This document shows positions 25,101 through 35,675 of a stretch of 64,000 bases of DNA, piece by piece. Below the pieces are notes generated by a model, which was not told the DNA's origin, searched no databases, and worked only from the letters and a program-made list of their open reading frames with translations. The DNA comes from Verrucomicrobiaceae bacterium E54. GTDB lineage: Bacteria; Verrucomicrobiota; Verrucomicrobiia; Verrucomicrobiales; Akkermansiaceae. Location of the stretch: positions 1 to 64,000 of the forward strand of contig JAKZES010000006.1 in the NCBI GenBank assembly GCA_022548915.1. Direction: 5' to 3'. The position numbers were made by a program, and so were the translations under genes. How positions within the stretch are numbered: the stretch's first letter is position 1; each line of letters opens with the position of its first letter.

Positions 25101-27956
25101 CGGGGTTCCGATGCCGCCGGCAACGATTTCGCGACGGCCGTCACCATCCACGTTTACGGCACCGACGAGTATCCATGGGCCTATGAGGACGGCATGCGAA
25201 TCAAGCTGGTCGCCGAGAAGAAGCTCTATCGCCCGGGCGACACCGCACGGGTGCTGGTGCTTTCCCCGATCGAGGGCACCGCGCTGGTCACCGTCGAGCG
25301 CGAGAAGGTGAGCCGGTCCTTCACGATCCCGCTCGATCCGACGAATCCCGTGGTCGAGATCCCGGTGACCGACGAGGACGCGCCGAACTGCTTTGTCTCG
25401 GTGCTGGTGATCAAGGGGTCCGACGCAAGCGCCCGCAAGTTCAAGGAGCCCCAACTGCGGCTCGGCTACTGCGAATTGATGGTCGAGAACGTCCGCGACC
25501 GCCTGCAGGTCGACATCACCAAGGTCGATGGCGAGTATTCCGCCGACCCGGTCGAGGGTGAGCTGGTCTCGCTCATGCCCGGCTCGGACGCGGTGATCGA
25601 AGGCCGCGTGCTCGATGCCGATGGTCGCCCGGCCGCCGGTGCCGAGATCACGGTCTATGCCGAGGATGAAGGCACGCTGGCGGTGGCCGGTTACGAGACA
25701 CCGGATCCGATGTCGTTCTTCTACAATCCGAGACTGCTGCGGGTCGAGTGCGGGACTTCGCTCGGCAACTTCGTGCCGGAGTCGCCGGACGAGCAGAGCT
25801 TTTACAACAAGGGCCTCTTCATCGGCGGCGGCGACGGCTTCGGCGCGGGAGAAGGACTTGATGCTCCCCGGCGCGACTTCAATCCCTGCGCGTTCTGGAT
25901 GCCGACGGTGGTGGCGGACGCCGAGGGGCGCTTCCGCATCGAGGCGGACCTGCCGGACACGCTCACGCGCTACCGCCTGATCGCGGTGGCGCACCAGAAT
26001 GCCGCGCGATTCGGCCATGCCGAGGACGCCTTCCTGGTCAACAAGCCGCTCATGCTCGAACCGCAGGAGCCGCGTTTCGCCAACGAAGGCGACCAGCTGG
26101 CGATGCGGGCGACGATTCGCAACGCCTCCGACCTCGACGGCGAGTGGAAGATCACGCTCGTGCCGAACCCACCGGCGTCGGATCCGGTCGTGGCTCTTGC
26201 CGAGGGGGTGGAGGAAAGCACCACGATCACCCTCGCCGCCGGCAAGGCCGCGACGGTCAGCTTCGATGTCGACTTCCGGAACACCGGCGAAGCCGTGATG
26301 AACTGGCGGGCCGAGCCGGTGAAACTCGGCGGGCGCGCGCCGAACCCGGCGGAACTCCGGCGCCACGCCGACGCGGTCGAGTCGATCTTCCAGGTCGAGT
26401 TTCCGATGCCGCTGCTGCGCCAGACGCGCCTGGTGCGCCTCGAGGGCGGAGCCTCTGCGCTCGATCTGCTCGAGGATCTTGACCCGGCGCTGCTCGACGG
26501 GCGGGGCCACCTGGAGCTGGAGCTTTCCCGCTCGCTGCTGCTCGAGGCCGGCGGGGCGATCGATTATCTACTGCGCTACCCGTACGGCTGCGTCGAGCAG
26601 ACGACCTCGTCGCTGATTCCCTGGCTCGCGGTCGAGCGCCTGCGGGCCGCGTCGCCCGAGTTGGCGAAGCACACGCCGGACGAGGTGCGGTCGGTGATTT
26701 CCAAGGGCGTCAACCGCCTGCTTTCGATGCAAAATTCCGACGGCGGCTTCGGCTACTGGACGAGTGCCACCGAGTCGAGCCGCTGGTCGAGCAGCTATGC
26801 CGGCCTGGGTCTGATCATGGCCTCGAAGCAATCGCCGGTGCCCCCGGGGGCCGTCGACCGCCTGGCCGATTATCTCGCGCGCCAGCTGCGCTCGATCGAC
26901 AAGGACACCAAGCCCTACGATCTCGAGATTTCCGCGCGCGACCTTTGGGTGCTGGCGATGGCCGGCAAGCCGCAGGAAGCTTATGCCGATCTGCTTCGAA
27001 AGCGGATGCCCGACCTTTCCTCACGGGCCCGTTGTTTCCTCGCCATGGCGGAGGTGACGGCAGGTCGCGAGGGCATCGCGCGGGAGCTGCTGGCGAGTGC
27101 CTCCGAGGCGCGTGAAATGAGCGGATGGTGGATGCGCTGGCAGCCGGACGATGCCATGAAGCTGATGGCGTGGTCGGCGGTGGACCGCGATTCGCCCGAA
27201 GCCCTGGCGGCGCTCGAAAAGATGCTCCGCGACCGCAATCCGTATGGTCACTGGAACACGACCTGGATGAATGCCTGGTCGGTGCTGGCCCTCGCGGCCT
27301 ACGCCGGCGGCGAGAAATGGGAACCGTCCGAGCTGGTGCTCGACACCGGCGGCGATCCGGAGGTGTTCACGGTCGGGACCGAGAGCCCGGTGGTCTCGCG
27401 ACGGCTTCCGCTGCACCCGGGACTCAAGGCCGCCGTGACTTCGGATGGTCCGGCCTTCGTGCGTGTGACGCTTTCCTCGAAGCCCAGGATCACGCCGCTG
27501 CAACCGGTGTCGGCCAACGGCCTGGAGGTCACCCGTTTCTACCGCCGCGTGAAGGCGGACGGCACCGATGAGCCGCTCGACGTGCCGAAGGTCGGCGACC
27601 TCATCCGGGTCGAGCTGCGCGTCACGCTGCCGACGGACGATGCCCGCTACATGGTCGTCGAGGACCGCCTGCCGGGCATCTTCGAGGCGGTGAACAACAC
27701 CTTCGAGTCGCAGGCCGCCAACATGAATGCCGGCGCGACGAGCGAGCGCTCGTGGACGGTCTCGCACAACGAGATCCGGGCCGACCGGGTGATGTTCTTC
27801 ATGGACCGCCCCTACGGCCGCGGCACGCACACCCTGAGCTACCTCGCCCGCGTGACCCTGGAAGGCAGCGCCTACGCCCCGCCCGCCAAGGTCGAGGCGA
27901 TGTACGACCCCGACCAGCTGGCCCTGTCCGCGAGTCGGAAGTTCGAGGTGGAGTGA
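22179..27956 (+). CDS. Bacterial alpha-2-macroglobulin
   Basis: A 1925-residue exported protease-trap protein (signal MKFLALFLAVLIAPLAAAPR). The MG2-type domain appears about residues 615-720 (LFSDRSLYRPGEEVHVKGLV), the A2M-type region around residue 1000 (LVAEKKLYRPGDTARVLVL), and the ANATO-free bacterial bait and thioester region follow. The thioester motif CVEQ is present at residues 1471-1474 in YPYGCVEQTTSSLIPWL, followed by the alpha/alpha toroid of the TED domain (NSDGGFGYWTSATESSRW). In other bacteria it is linked to PBP1C and is thought to protect the periplasm after wall damage. It is followed by an overlapping small membrane protein, VapBC and PBP1C. Confidence 0.93.
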   Translation: MKFLALFLAVLIAPLAAAPRLHVSGPTIVPGTDIEIVLDHEACPADRIGKVAATPWLQIEPAWAGKTVWKEANVLEFQPAEAPQLGTEYTFTLIGEHVYLDGKPVPAGRLGTASTPKPGIDYATLLGRYTTGWSARTAAYYLTFNGEVDPEETAPFFHYTDKKGQRVAAKVRRPDFAELKQPGYIRPTFLQSFEAALSGQPFEPGLAAGFKPSNGLIVEPASPLPVGDEWYLVSRAGLPVGGHPAVNESRRRIGDVDPFKLQHAYARTVADEPRRIVVDFSRSLPKEFSADLVKVEPEVPEMTMSVEGDKLRIDGDFSAHDHWTIFVEGGISSYDGLVLGQRWMGKVKFEHLEPGLGVASEDESQLAHGSRYYRISTVNLDSLKIRIKKLHGSQLVRARQGYRYYTGRGPHGQGLSPQRLMPYEMMVGTTVADFEVELDNPIDTSRPLYLDWDKVLADDPQPYSIGRAPEEPREDASADPAAFFIEIVGEPKSGARPERRKVVQSLVQLTDLGMAWKISGDEVKALVFSCRTGEPVEGVKVDLFGEDAEVLGRFKTGADGMATLPRDSKMRHLRASLGADQFTTPYDDAMPTVGLWRFPVRYSWQESPLEQRRVMLFSDRSLYRPGEEVHVKGLVRRQDGNAIELDAPSKVKFTVTNPTGVEILSEDLEVSAAGSFDQSFRLPEETTGFHRVMVTWQDEHDAAAELENWVERTHAMEGSRATMTLRVEEFRRNAFEITHEIAEPAPGASEVELQLEAGNYSGQPLDGAEVHVWSRVSDRNYYPDRFRDHLFGDHRRPDFGYWYHYFGYRWDDDNGNPRSDTETTELKLDEDGRATVTAKVSEAEFPTLRDVMIQTEVTDSNRQTLSKTSSAMVHPASVYVGVRRIDRLVRVGDELPLDLVAVDTKGAPFEGELEVEATLSREVNEQVRLRTPEGGAVRNEKRDEELSSARLKVGGDDSKYVFAPEKPGRHTLELRGSDAAGNDFATAVTIHVYGTDEYPWAYEDGMRIKLVAEKKLYRPGDTARVLVLSPIEGTALVTVEREKVSRSFTIPLDPTNPVVEIPVTDEDAPNCFVSVLVIKGSDASARKFKEPQLRLGYCELMVENVRDRLQVDITKVDGEYSADPVEGELVSLMPGSDAVIEGRVLDADGRPAAGAEITVYAEDEGTLAVAGYETPDPMSFFYNPRLLRVECGTSLGNFVPESPDEQSFYNKGLFIGGGDGFGAGEGLDAPRRDFNPCAFWMPTVVADAEGRFRIEADLPDTLTRYRLIAVAHQNAARFGHAEDAFLVNKPLMLEPQEPRFANEGDQLAMRATIRNASDLDGEWKITLVPNPPASDPVVALAEGVEESTTITLAAGKAATVSFDVDFRNTGEAVMNWRAEPVKLGGRAPNPAELRRHADAVESIFQVEFPMPLLRQTRLVRLEGGASALDLLEDLDPALLDGRGHLELELSRSLLLEAGGAIDYLLRYPYGCVEQTTSSLIPWLAVERLRAASPELAKHTPDEVRSVISKGVNRLLSMQNSDGGFGYWTSATESSRWSSSYAGLGLIMASKQSPVPPGAVDRLADYLARQLRSIDKDTKPYDLEISARDLWVLAMAGKPQEAYADLLRKRMPDLSSRARCFLAMAEVTAGREGIARELLASASEAREMSGWWMRWQPDDAMKLMAWSAVDRDSPEALAALEKMLRDRNPYGHWNTTWMNAWSVLALAAYAGGEKWEPSELVLDTGGDPEVFTVGTESPVVSRRLPLHPGLKAAVTSDGPAFVRVTLSSKPRITPLQPVSANGLEVTRFYRRVKADGTDEPLDVPKVGDLIRVELRVTLPTDDARYMVVEDRLPGIFEAVNNTFESQAANMNAGATSERSWTVSHNEIRADRVMFFMDRPYGRGTHTLSYLARVTLEGSAYAPPAKVEAMYDPDQLALSASRKFEVE

Positions 27957-28237
27957 TGTTTCGCACGACGAAGCGCTGGCTTCTACTCGCCGCCGGGGTG
28001 CAAACCCTCGGCGGCGTCTTGCTTGGGACCTTCGGCCAGCATGATGAATGGGGTTTTTTGGGGAACTTGGTCGGATTCGTCCTGATTGCCACTCCCCTGT
28101 TCCTTCTGTTCTTTGCGGAAGCACCCAAGAACCGGGATGAGTTCGGGATCGGGATTGTACGCTTGGGAGTCCTCGGCTGGATGACGGCGGGAGCGACGCT
28201 TGTGGGAGTCATCCTGCCTCAGCTGCTCATGTCCTGA
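27956..28237 (+). CDS. Small membrane protein coupled to alpha-2-macroglobulin
   Basis: A 93-residue protein whose ATG (27956) overlaps the TGA of the macroglobulin gene (TGATG). Three hydrophobic segments are visible: WLLLAAGVQTLGGVLLG, LVGFVLIATPLFLLFF, LGWMTAGATLVGVILPQLL, separated by charged loops (FAEAPKNRDEFG). Family not recognised. The stop-start overlap implies coupled translation with the macroglobulin, so it may serve it or the envelope. Confidence 0.7.
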   Translation: MFRTTKRWLLLAAGVQTLGGVLLGTFGQHDEWGFLGNLVGFVLIATPLFLLFFAEAPKNRDEFGIGIVRLGVLGWMTAGATLVGVILPQLLMS

Positions 28238-28347
28238 AACAAGGTCCTGTTCATTGGTGGGGGACGACGGGGTTCGGCCTGAAGGGCCGGAAGAACAAAG
28301 TTGTCGTCCTGGAGGATTTCGAGGGTGCCTGAGGCACATGAGGTCGG

Positions 28348-28776
28348 TCACTCCCCCAGCACCAGGAGCCGGAGGTCGGGAAAACGCCGAAATCCTTTGT
28401 CGAAGGTGACGAGCCTCAGGCCGCGTTCGATGGCGAGGGCGGCGAGCATCGCATCGTTGCAGTCATTTCCACGGAGCTTCAGATGGGAACAAAGGTCAAC
28501 CCATCGTTCTCGGGCGGCGGAAGTCCAGGAGGCCGTCTCCACCCCCGGTGAGGAAGCCACGACCTGCAGGAAAGACCGGGCATCTTCGATGGTGGCGGGA
28601 ACCGGGAAGATCCCGGGATGGGTCACCACCCTCAGAAATCCGGCCTCGACGGTGGGGAAAAGACGAAGCGGCAGCCCGCGATTGAGGGAATCTTCCAGCC
28701 AATCCTTCGCCTCATGGTGGTGGGGGCTGTCGCTCCTGAAGGCGTTGATCAGAATGTTATTGTCCGGAAGATCCAT
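28348..28776 (-). CDS. VapC-like PIN-domain toxin
   Basis: A PIN-domain ribonuclease of 142 residues. Starts MDLPDNNILINAFRSDSPHH (ATG 28776; ATG 28782 adds MA). Key acidic residues are visible: D5 and the N-terminal PDNNILI strand, E in FPTVEAGFLRV, D in GNDCNDAMLAALAIERG and D in LVTFDKGFRRF. VapC-type toxins cleave RNA and are neutralised by the upstream antitoxin, which this gene overlaps by about 20 bases. The module lies on the minus strand between the macroglobulin/small membrane gene and PBP1C. Confidence 0.88.
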   Translation of the reverse strand: MDLPDNNILINAFRSDSPHHHEAKDWLEDSLNRGLPLRLFPTVEAGFLRVVTHPGIFPVPATIEDARSFLQVVASSPGVETASWTSAARERWVDLCSHLKLRGNDCNDAMLAALAIERGLRLVTFDKGFRRFPDLRLLVLGE

Positions 28777-29026
28777 CGCCATCGAGCTGCTTGAGGTCCT
28801 CTTCGAGTTCGGCTTTCTCGATGCGTTTGCGCAATTCTGCGGCGGACATCGGTGGGCCCGAGCCGAAGGTCGGCAGCTCGATCCGGCGGGCGGGCGGCTC
28901 TTCCAGCCGTCCAAGCCGCTCCTCGACCGCTTCTTCAAAGAAACGTGTCAGGCTGAGTCCGAGTTCGCTCGCCTTGGTCTTGGCTCTCCGATAAACCTCA
29001 TCGTCTATCCGTAAAGTGGTCTGCAT
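28757..29026 (-). CDS. VapB-like ribbon-helix-helix antitoxin
   Basis: An 89-residue protein with a ribbon-helix-helix N-terminus: MQTTLRIDDEVYRRAKTKA then ELGLSLTRFFEEAVEERLGR, followed by a flexible acidic C-terminus rich in Glu that would bind the toxin. It overlaps the downstream VapC-like gene. Antitoxins of this type dimerise, bind operator DNA and repress their own operon. The promoter is presumably within 29027-29175; I see no clear dyad. Assignment as the cognate partner rests on overlap and fold. Confidence 0.85.
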   Translation of the reverse strand: MQTTLRIDDEVYRRAKTKASELGLSLTRFFEEAVEERLGRLEEPPARRIELPTFGSGPPMSAAELRKRIEKAELEEDLKQLDGDGSSGQ

Positions 29027-29175
29027 GACAGAAATCTGTCACGCAATGGTGGCGACGTCAAGATTGGCGCCAGGGGTGCCGTGGATGGCGGTTGTTGGGC
29101 GTGGGGAAAAGGAGGCGAACGAGGTTCCAATTGAAGACTTTCGGGTTCCGTCGGCGCTCTCTTTGACGAAGCTTG

Positions 29176-31401
29176 ATGCCCGTGCCGAAGATCCGAAAAC
29201 GATACGCCATCCCGATCGGCCTGCTGCTGGCCGGGGTGGTGGGGTGGTTCGGGGTGCCGTGGCTGGTGGATCTTCCCGAGGGCCTCGGCGGGGTGGACGC
29301 CTCGCCGGTGCTGCTGGATCGCCATGGCGAAGCCCTGCATCACCTCACGCTGCCGGACTTCACCCGGAGCTCGCCGGTGGATCTCGAATCGATCCCGGTC
29401 GAGTTGATCGACTGCACGATCGCGGCGGAGGACAAGCGCTTCTTCGATCATGGCGGGATCGACCTGCTGGCGACGGCCCGGGCCGGCCGCGACTGGCTGC
29501 GCCGGGGTGAGGCGGTGTCGGGCGCGTCGACGATCACCCAGCAGCTGGTGAAGCTCTCCTCGCCACCGCAGCCGCGGACGATCCGCACCAAGATCCACGA
29601 GGCGCTGGTCGCCCGCCGGCTGGAGATGAGCCTGGAGAAGGACCGGATCCTCGAATCCTACCTCAACCGGCTCGATTACGGCCGGCTGCGGCTCGGGCCG
29701 GTGGAGGCGGCACGTTTCTACTTCCAGAAGCCCGTCGCGCAGCTGTCGCTCGGCGAGTGCGCGCTTCTGGCGGGCCTGCCGCAGGCACCGTCGCGGCTGA
29801 ATCCGCTCGAACACCCGGACCGCGCGCTGCGGCGGCGCGAGGTGGTGCTCGACCGGCTGGCGGCGGGCGGAAAGTACGATGAAAGCCGTATTTCAGCGGC
29901 CAGAAGCGAGCCGTTGCGGCTGCGCCCGCTTGCCGAGGAGCCGGTGGCGCCGTGGCTTCCCGAGATGGTCGGGGGAAATGTCCGCACGACGCTCGACGCC
30001 AATCTGCAGCGTGGGATCGAGACGATCGTGGCGGAGGAACTCGAACCGCTGCGCGATTCGAACCTGCGGCACATCGCGGTGGTGGTGATCGACAACCCGA
30101 GCGGCGGAATCCTCGCACTCGTGTCCTCGGGCGATTGGAACGATCCCCGGGGCGGCCGCATCAATGGTGCCCTCGCACCGCGCTCGCCGGGATCCGCGCT
30201 CAAGCCCTTCACGTATCTGATGTCGTTCCAGAACGGACGCCACCCCGGGTCGATCATCGCGGACATTCCGACGCGTTTCCGCACCCGCCAGGGCCTCGAC
30301 GCTCCGGAGAACTTCGACCGGAGCTTCCAGGGCCCGGTCACGATCCGTCATGCCCTGGCGTGCTCGCTGAATGTTCCGGCGATGCGGGAGCTGAACCGGC
30401 TGGGCGGTTCGCCGCCGCTGTCCCGCCTGTTGGCGAAGCTCGGCGTTGCCATCGCGCCGGAGGCCGATGCCGGGCTGGGCCTGACCATCGGGGGCGCTCC
30501 GGTGCGCTTGATCGACCTGACCAATGCCTACGCGACCCTGGCCCGGGGCGGGAGCCATGCGTCGGTCGTTCTGGACCCGGACCGGGAGGTCGAATGGGAG
30601 AGGGTGTTCGGGGAAACCGAAGCCTGGCTGGTCGCCGACATTCTCGCCGATCCCACGGCCCGGGCGCCGGCCTTCGGTCGCGGCGGGCCGATGGAGCTGC
30701 CGTTTCCCTGCGCGGCGAAGACCGGCACCTCGTCGGACTTCCGCGACAACTGGTGCCTCGGCTTCACCGCGAGGTTCACGGTCGGCGTGTGGGCGGGGAA
30801 TTTTGACAACACGCCGCTCAAGGGATTGTCCGGAGTGGCCGGCGCGGGACCGGTGTTTCAGCGGACGATGCGGGCACTGCATGAAGCCCGGGAGCCGGAA
30901 TGGCCGGACCGCCCGGCGGAGCTGGTCGAGGTGCGGATCGACCCGCGGAGCGGCAAGGCGGTCGGCCCCGGGGCGAAGCACTCGGTGCTCGAGTGGGTGC
31001 CTCAGGGGGCCGAGCCCGAGCCTGCCGCCGCGGCCGACTACGACGGCGCGGGTCGGCTCTACCTCGATTCCTCGTATGCCGAGTGGCTGGAGTCGGATTT
31101 CAACCGCCGCCGGGATGAGTTCGCGCCGCGGCCGGAGCTTCCGGTGGAGTCGCCGCTGCGCATTCTGGCACCTCGTCCGGGGGCGGTCTACGTGCTCGAC
31201 CCCGAGCTGCCGAACGGCGGGCGGTTGCATCTGGCAACCAACCTTCCGGGTCTGGTCGAGTGGTCGTGTGAGACGCTCGAGCTGAGGGACGGTGACCCCG
31301 AGCCGGCGGTCCTGCTCAAGAGCGGACGGCACGTCCTGAGGGCGACCGATCCGCGCAGTGGGGAAACCCGGGAGATCGAGATTGTGGTGGAAGAGGGGTA
31401 G
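29176..31401 (+). CDS. pbpC: Penicillin-binding protein 1C (glycosyltransferase/transpeptidase)
   Basis: A 741-residue bifunctional class A penicillin-binding protein, membrane-anchored at IPIGLLLAGVVGWFGVPWL. The GT51 domain has the catalytic Glu in AAEDKRFFDHGGIDLLA (about residue 87), with later GASTITQQLVKL. The transpeptidase has SxxK in SPGSALKPF (about residue 340), SxN in ALACSLN and KTG in CAAKTGTSS. The end (SPLRILAPRPGAVYVLDPEL) matches the BiPBP_C domain of PBP1C. ATG 29176 is chosen; TTG 29173 sits directly before it. Bacterial macroglobulins pair with PBP1C, and the macroglobulin gene lies 1.2 kb upstream. Confidence 0.93.
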   Translation: MPVPKIRKRYAIPIGLLLAGVVGWFGVPWLVDLPEGLGGVDASPVLLDRHGEALHHLTLPDFTRSSPVDLESIPVELIDCTIAAEDKRFFDHGGIDLLATARAGRDWLRRGEAVSGASTITQQLVKLSSPPQPRTIRTKIHEALVARRLEMSLEKDRILESYLNRLDYGRLRLGPVEAARFYFQKPVAQLSLGECALLAGLPQAPSRLNPLEHPDRALRRREVVLDRLAAGGKYDESRISAARSEPLRLRPLAEEPVAPWLPEMVGGNVRTTLDANLQRGIETIVAEELEPLRDSNLRHIAVVVIDNPSGGILALVSSGDWNDPRGGRINGALAPRSPGSALKPFTYLMSFQNGRHPGSIIADIPTRFRTRQGLDAPENFDRSFQGPVTIRHALACSLNVPAMRELNRLGGSPPLSRLLAKLGVAIAPEADAGLGLTIGGAPVRLIDLTNAYATLARGGSHASVVLDPDREVEWERVFGETEAWLVADILADPTARAPAFGRGGPMELPFPCAAKTGTSSDFRDNWCLGFTARFTVGVWAGNFDNTPLKGLSGVAGAGPVFQRTMRALHEAREPEWPDRPAELVEVRIDPRSGKAVGPGAKHSVLEWVPQGAEPEPAAAADYDGAGRLYLDSSYAEWLESDFNRRRDEFAPRPELPVESPLRILAPRPGAVYVLDPELPNGGRLHLATNLPGLVEWSCETLELRDGDPEPAVLLKSGRHVLRATDPRSGETREIEIVVEEG

Positions 31402-31649
31402 GGAGTGGCGCTTTCCAAGCGCCATGACGGGGCGCGGCGATCTCCTGATCGCATGGAGAGGTAGGCTGGCTCATCATGCTTCTAACGCCTACGGCGAGGG
31501 TGTCACGAGGCTCCCGCAAAAGCGCCTCCGGTTTACCCCCAGCCACCTCGATCCCGCCAGCCCCGTCCCGCGGCTGAAAGCCGCCCGGCCCCGGCATGGC
31601 GCTTCCCCCTTCGCCAAGGCTTCGGAGGACAGGTGCAAAGCGCCACTCC
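31402..31649. mobile_element. MITE-like element with 13-base terminal inverted repeats
   Basis: The segment starts with GGAGTGGCGCTTT (31402-31414) and ends with the exact complement AAAGCGCCACTCC (31637-31649). The left end also forms a perfect local hairpin (TGGCGCTT, loop TCC, AAGCGCCA, 31406-31424). The interior has further GC-rich dyads such as GGCTTTCAGCCG-like pairs on the minus strand and no reading frame that looks coding. The size (248 bases), ends and lack of a gene fit a MITE or REP-like element. It sits between pbpC and the HerA-like gene. No target-site duplication is evident. Confidence 0.6.
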
Positions 31650-31691
31650 TTTCTGCTTCCGGCTCCGCGCCGAACCGCCCAGCATCCGCCC

Positions 31692-34100
<2,409 letters not shown>

Positions 34101-34104
34101 CAAG

Positions 34105-34135
34105 ATGTGGCGGCGGATTTCATCCGCCGCCACAT
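34105..34135. terminator. Bidirectional hairpin terminator
   Basis: A perfect 14-base-pair stem (34105-34118 with 34122-34135) and a 3-base TTC loop, GC-rich in the core. It lies 4 bases after the TAG of the HerA-like gene and 4 bases before the end of the convergent sulfatase gene. There is no T tract, so a Rho-independent mode is not certain, but its position between two convergent genes makes termination in both directions the natural role. Confidence 0.65.
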
Positions 34136-34139
34136 TCCG

Positions 34140-35468
34140 TCAACCTCCTGCCACCTTGCCACCGACCTCTTCAGCCATCGCATCCATCCGCTTGCGCAGT
34201 TCCGCGACCTTGTCCGGCATTTCTCCGGCGCGGTTCACGCGCTCGTAGGGATCGGTGACCATGTCGAAGAGCTCCGGCTTGCCGGTCGTGGTGCGGAGTT
34301 TCCAGCGGCCGACCCGCACGGCCTCCAGTCCACTGCGAAAATAATAGTAAGCCTCGCGCGGCGAGGCCTCGCTCTCGCCACGGAGGAAGGGGGCGAGGTC
34401 GTGCCCGTCCACCGGGTGATCGGGCAGGGTGCCGCCGCCGAGTTCGACGAGGGTGCGGTAGATGTCGGGCATCCCGACGAGCTCACCCGATGTCCTGCCG
34501 GGCTGGATCTTTCCCGGCCAGCGGACGATGGCGGGCACGCGGGGTCCGCCCTCGTAGGTCTGCCCTTTCGAGCCGCGCAGCGGACCGGTCGAGCCGGCGT
34601 GCCAGAGTTCGTTGCCCGCCTGCTGCATGCGGGGCGGCATCTCGACCCACGGGCCGTTGTCCGAGGCGAAGAAGACGAGTGTGTTGTCGGCCACGCCCTT
34701 CTTTTCAAGCGCCGCGAGCACCTCGCCGACCGACCAGTCGACCTCCTCGATCACGTCGCCGTAGAGTCCGGCCTTCGACTTCCCGCGCCTTTCATCCGAA
34801 ACGTGCAGCGGCAGGTGGGGCATCGCGTAGGCGAGGTAGAGGAGGAATGGACCGTTCGATTCCTCGATCCGCTTCACCGCCTCCTCGGTGTAGCGGGTGG
34901 TCAGGGGATCCTGGTCGAAGGGATGCTCGACCATCTCGTCGCCACGGTAGAGCCCGAGCGGTTCGTCGGTCCGGACCCAGGGCTTGATGTAGTCGTTGGA
35001 ATAGGGGAGTCCGAACCAGGTCTCGAAGCCCTGATGGGTGGGCAGGAACTTCTTCTGCTTGTACCCCAGATGCCACTTGCCGACCATGTGGGTGGCGTAG
35101 CCCGCTTCCTTGAGCGCCTCGGCGAGCGTCTTCTCGGTGTCGGGAAGCCCGCCCTTTCCGTCCGAGCCGGTGCCGCCGTTGAACTTCACCCGCGGCATGT
35201 AGCGGCCCGTGATGAGCTGAGTGCGGGAGGGCACGCACCAGCAGCCGGTGAGAAACGAGGTGAGCCGGAGCCCCTCGTCCGCGAGGCGGTCGAGGTGGGG
35301 CGTGCGGATCAGCGGATGGCCGTAGCACGAGGGATCGCCGTAACCCATGTCGTCGGCGAAGAGGATGACGATGTTGGGAGGGGTGTCGGCAGCCGCTCGA
35401 AGGGAGGAGGCGATGCCGAGGAATGCGATCAGAAGCGTGGGAAGCAAGCGGCGGGACATGGGACCCAT
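34140..35468 (-). CDS. Secreted arylsulfatase
   Basis: A 442-residue sulfatase with an export signal (SRRLLPTLLIAFLGIASSLRA). The formylglycine motif is C78-V-P-S-R82 in CVPSRTQLITGRY. Metal-binding acids are present: FADDMGYGD near the N-terminus and FFASDNGPWVEM later; VGKWHLGYK supplies the usual Lys/His region. This matches the common arylsulfatase A-like subfamily of verrucomicrobia and planctomycetes. ATG at 35468 is used; ATG at 35459 (MSRRLLP) is also possible. It ends at the shared hairpin terminator. Substrate specificity cannot be read from sequence by eye. Confidence 0.92.
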   Translation of the reverse strand: MGPMSRRLLPTLLIAFLGIASSLRAAADTPPNIVILFADDMGYGDPSCYGHPLIRTPHLDRLADEGLRLTSFLTGCWCVPSRTQLITGRYMPRVKFNGGTGSDGKGGLPDTEKTLAEALKEAGYATHMVGKWHLGYKQKKFLPTHQGFETWFGLPYSNDYIKPWVRTDEPLGLYRGDEMVEHPFDQDPLTTRYTEEAVKRIEESNGPFLLYLAYAMPHLPLHVSDERRGKSKAGLYGDVIEEVDWSVGEVLAALEKKGVADNTLVFFASDNGPWVEMPPRMQQAGNELWHAGSTGPLRGSKGQTYEGGPRVPAIVRWPGKIQPGRTSGELVGMPDIYRTLVELGGGTLPDHPVDGHDLAPFLRGESEASPREAYYYFRSGLEAVRVGRWKLRTTTGKPELFDMVTDPYERVNRAGEMPDKVAELRKRMDAMAEEVGGKVAGG

Positions 35469-35675
35469 TCAAGCGTCCCGGTCGGCCGGGGAAAGCCAGG
35501 AGTTCATCGGATGCAACGCAACTTCAACGATGGCGACCCGCTGTCCTACGCGATTACGTTAATGTTTGGTTCTTCAAATAGTTCGACTTCGTGGCATGAT
35601 GATCCTCGTCCGGCACCCACCAGACACCTGCTCCAGTCCCCGCTGAGGCAGTTCCCCCAACCCCCACCCCCCAAC

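Noticed and set aside
23691-26510. Long open frame on the strand opposite the macroglobulin gene
   Set aside because: Antisense shadow caused by high-GC codon bias; no start context, no family, and the plus-strand gene is certain.
34107-35675. Upstream extension of the first gene of the secreted cassette through the opposite strand of the sulfatase
   Set aside because: The signal peptide and leader place the start at 35676; the extension is antisense to a certain gene.
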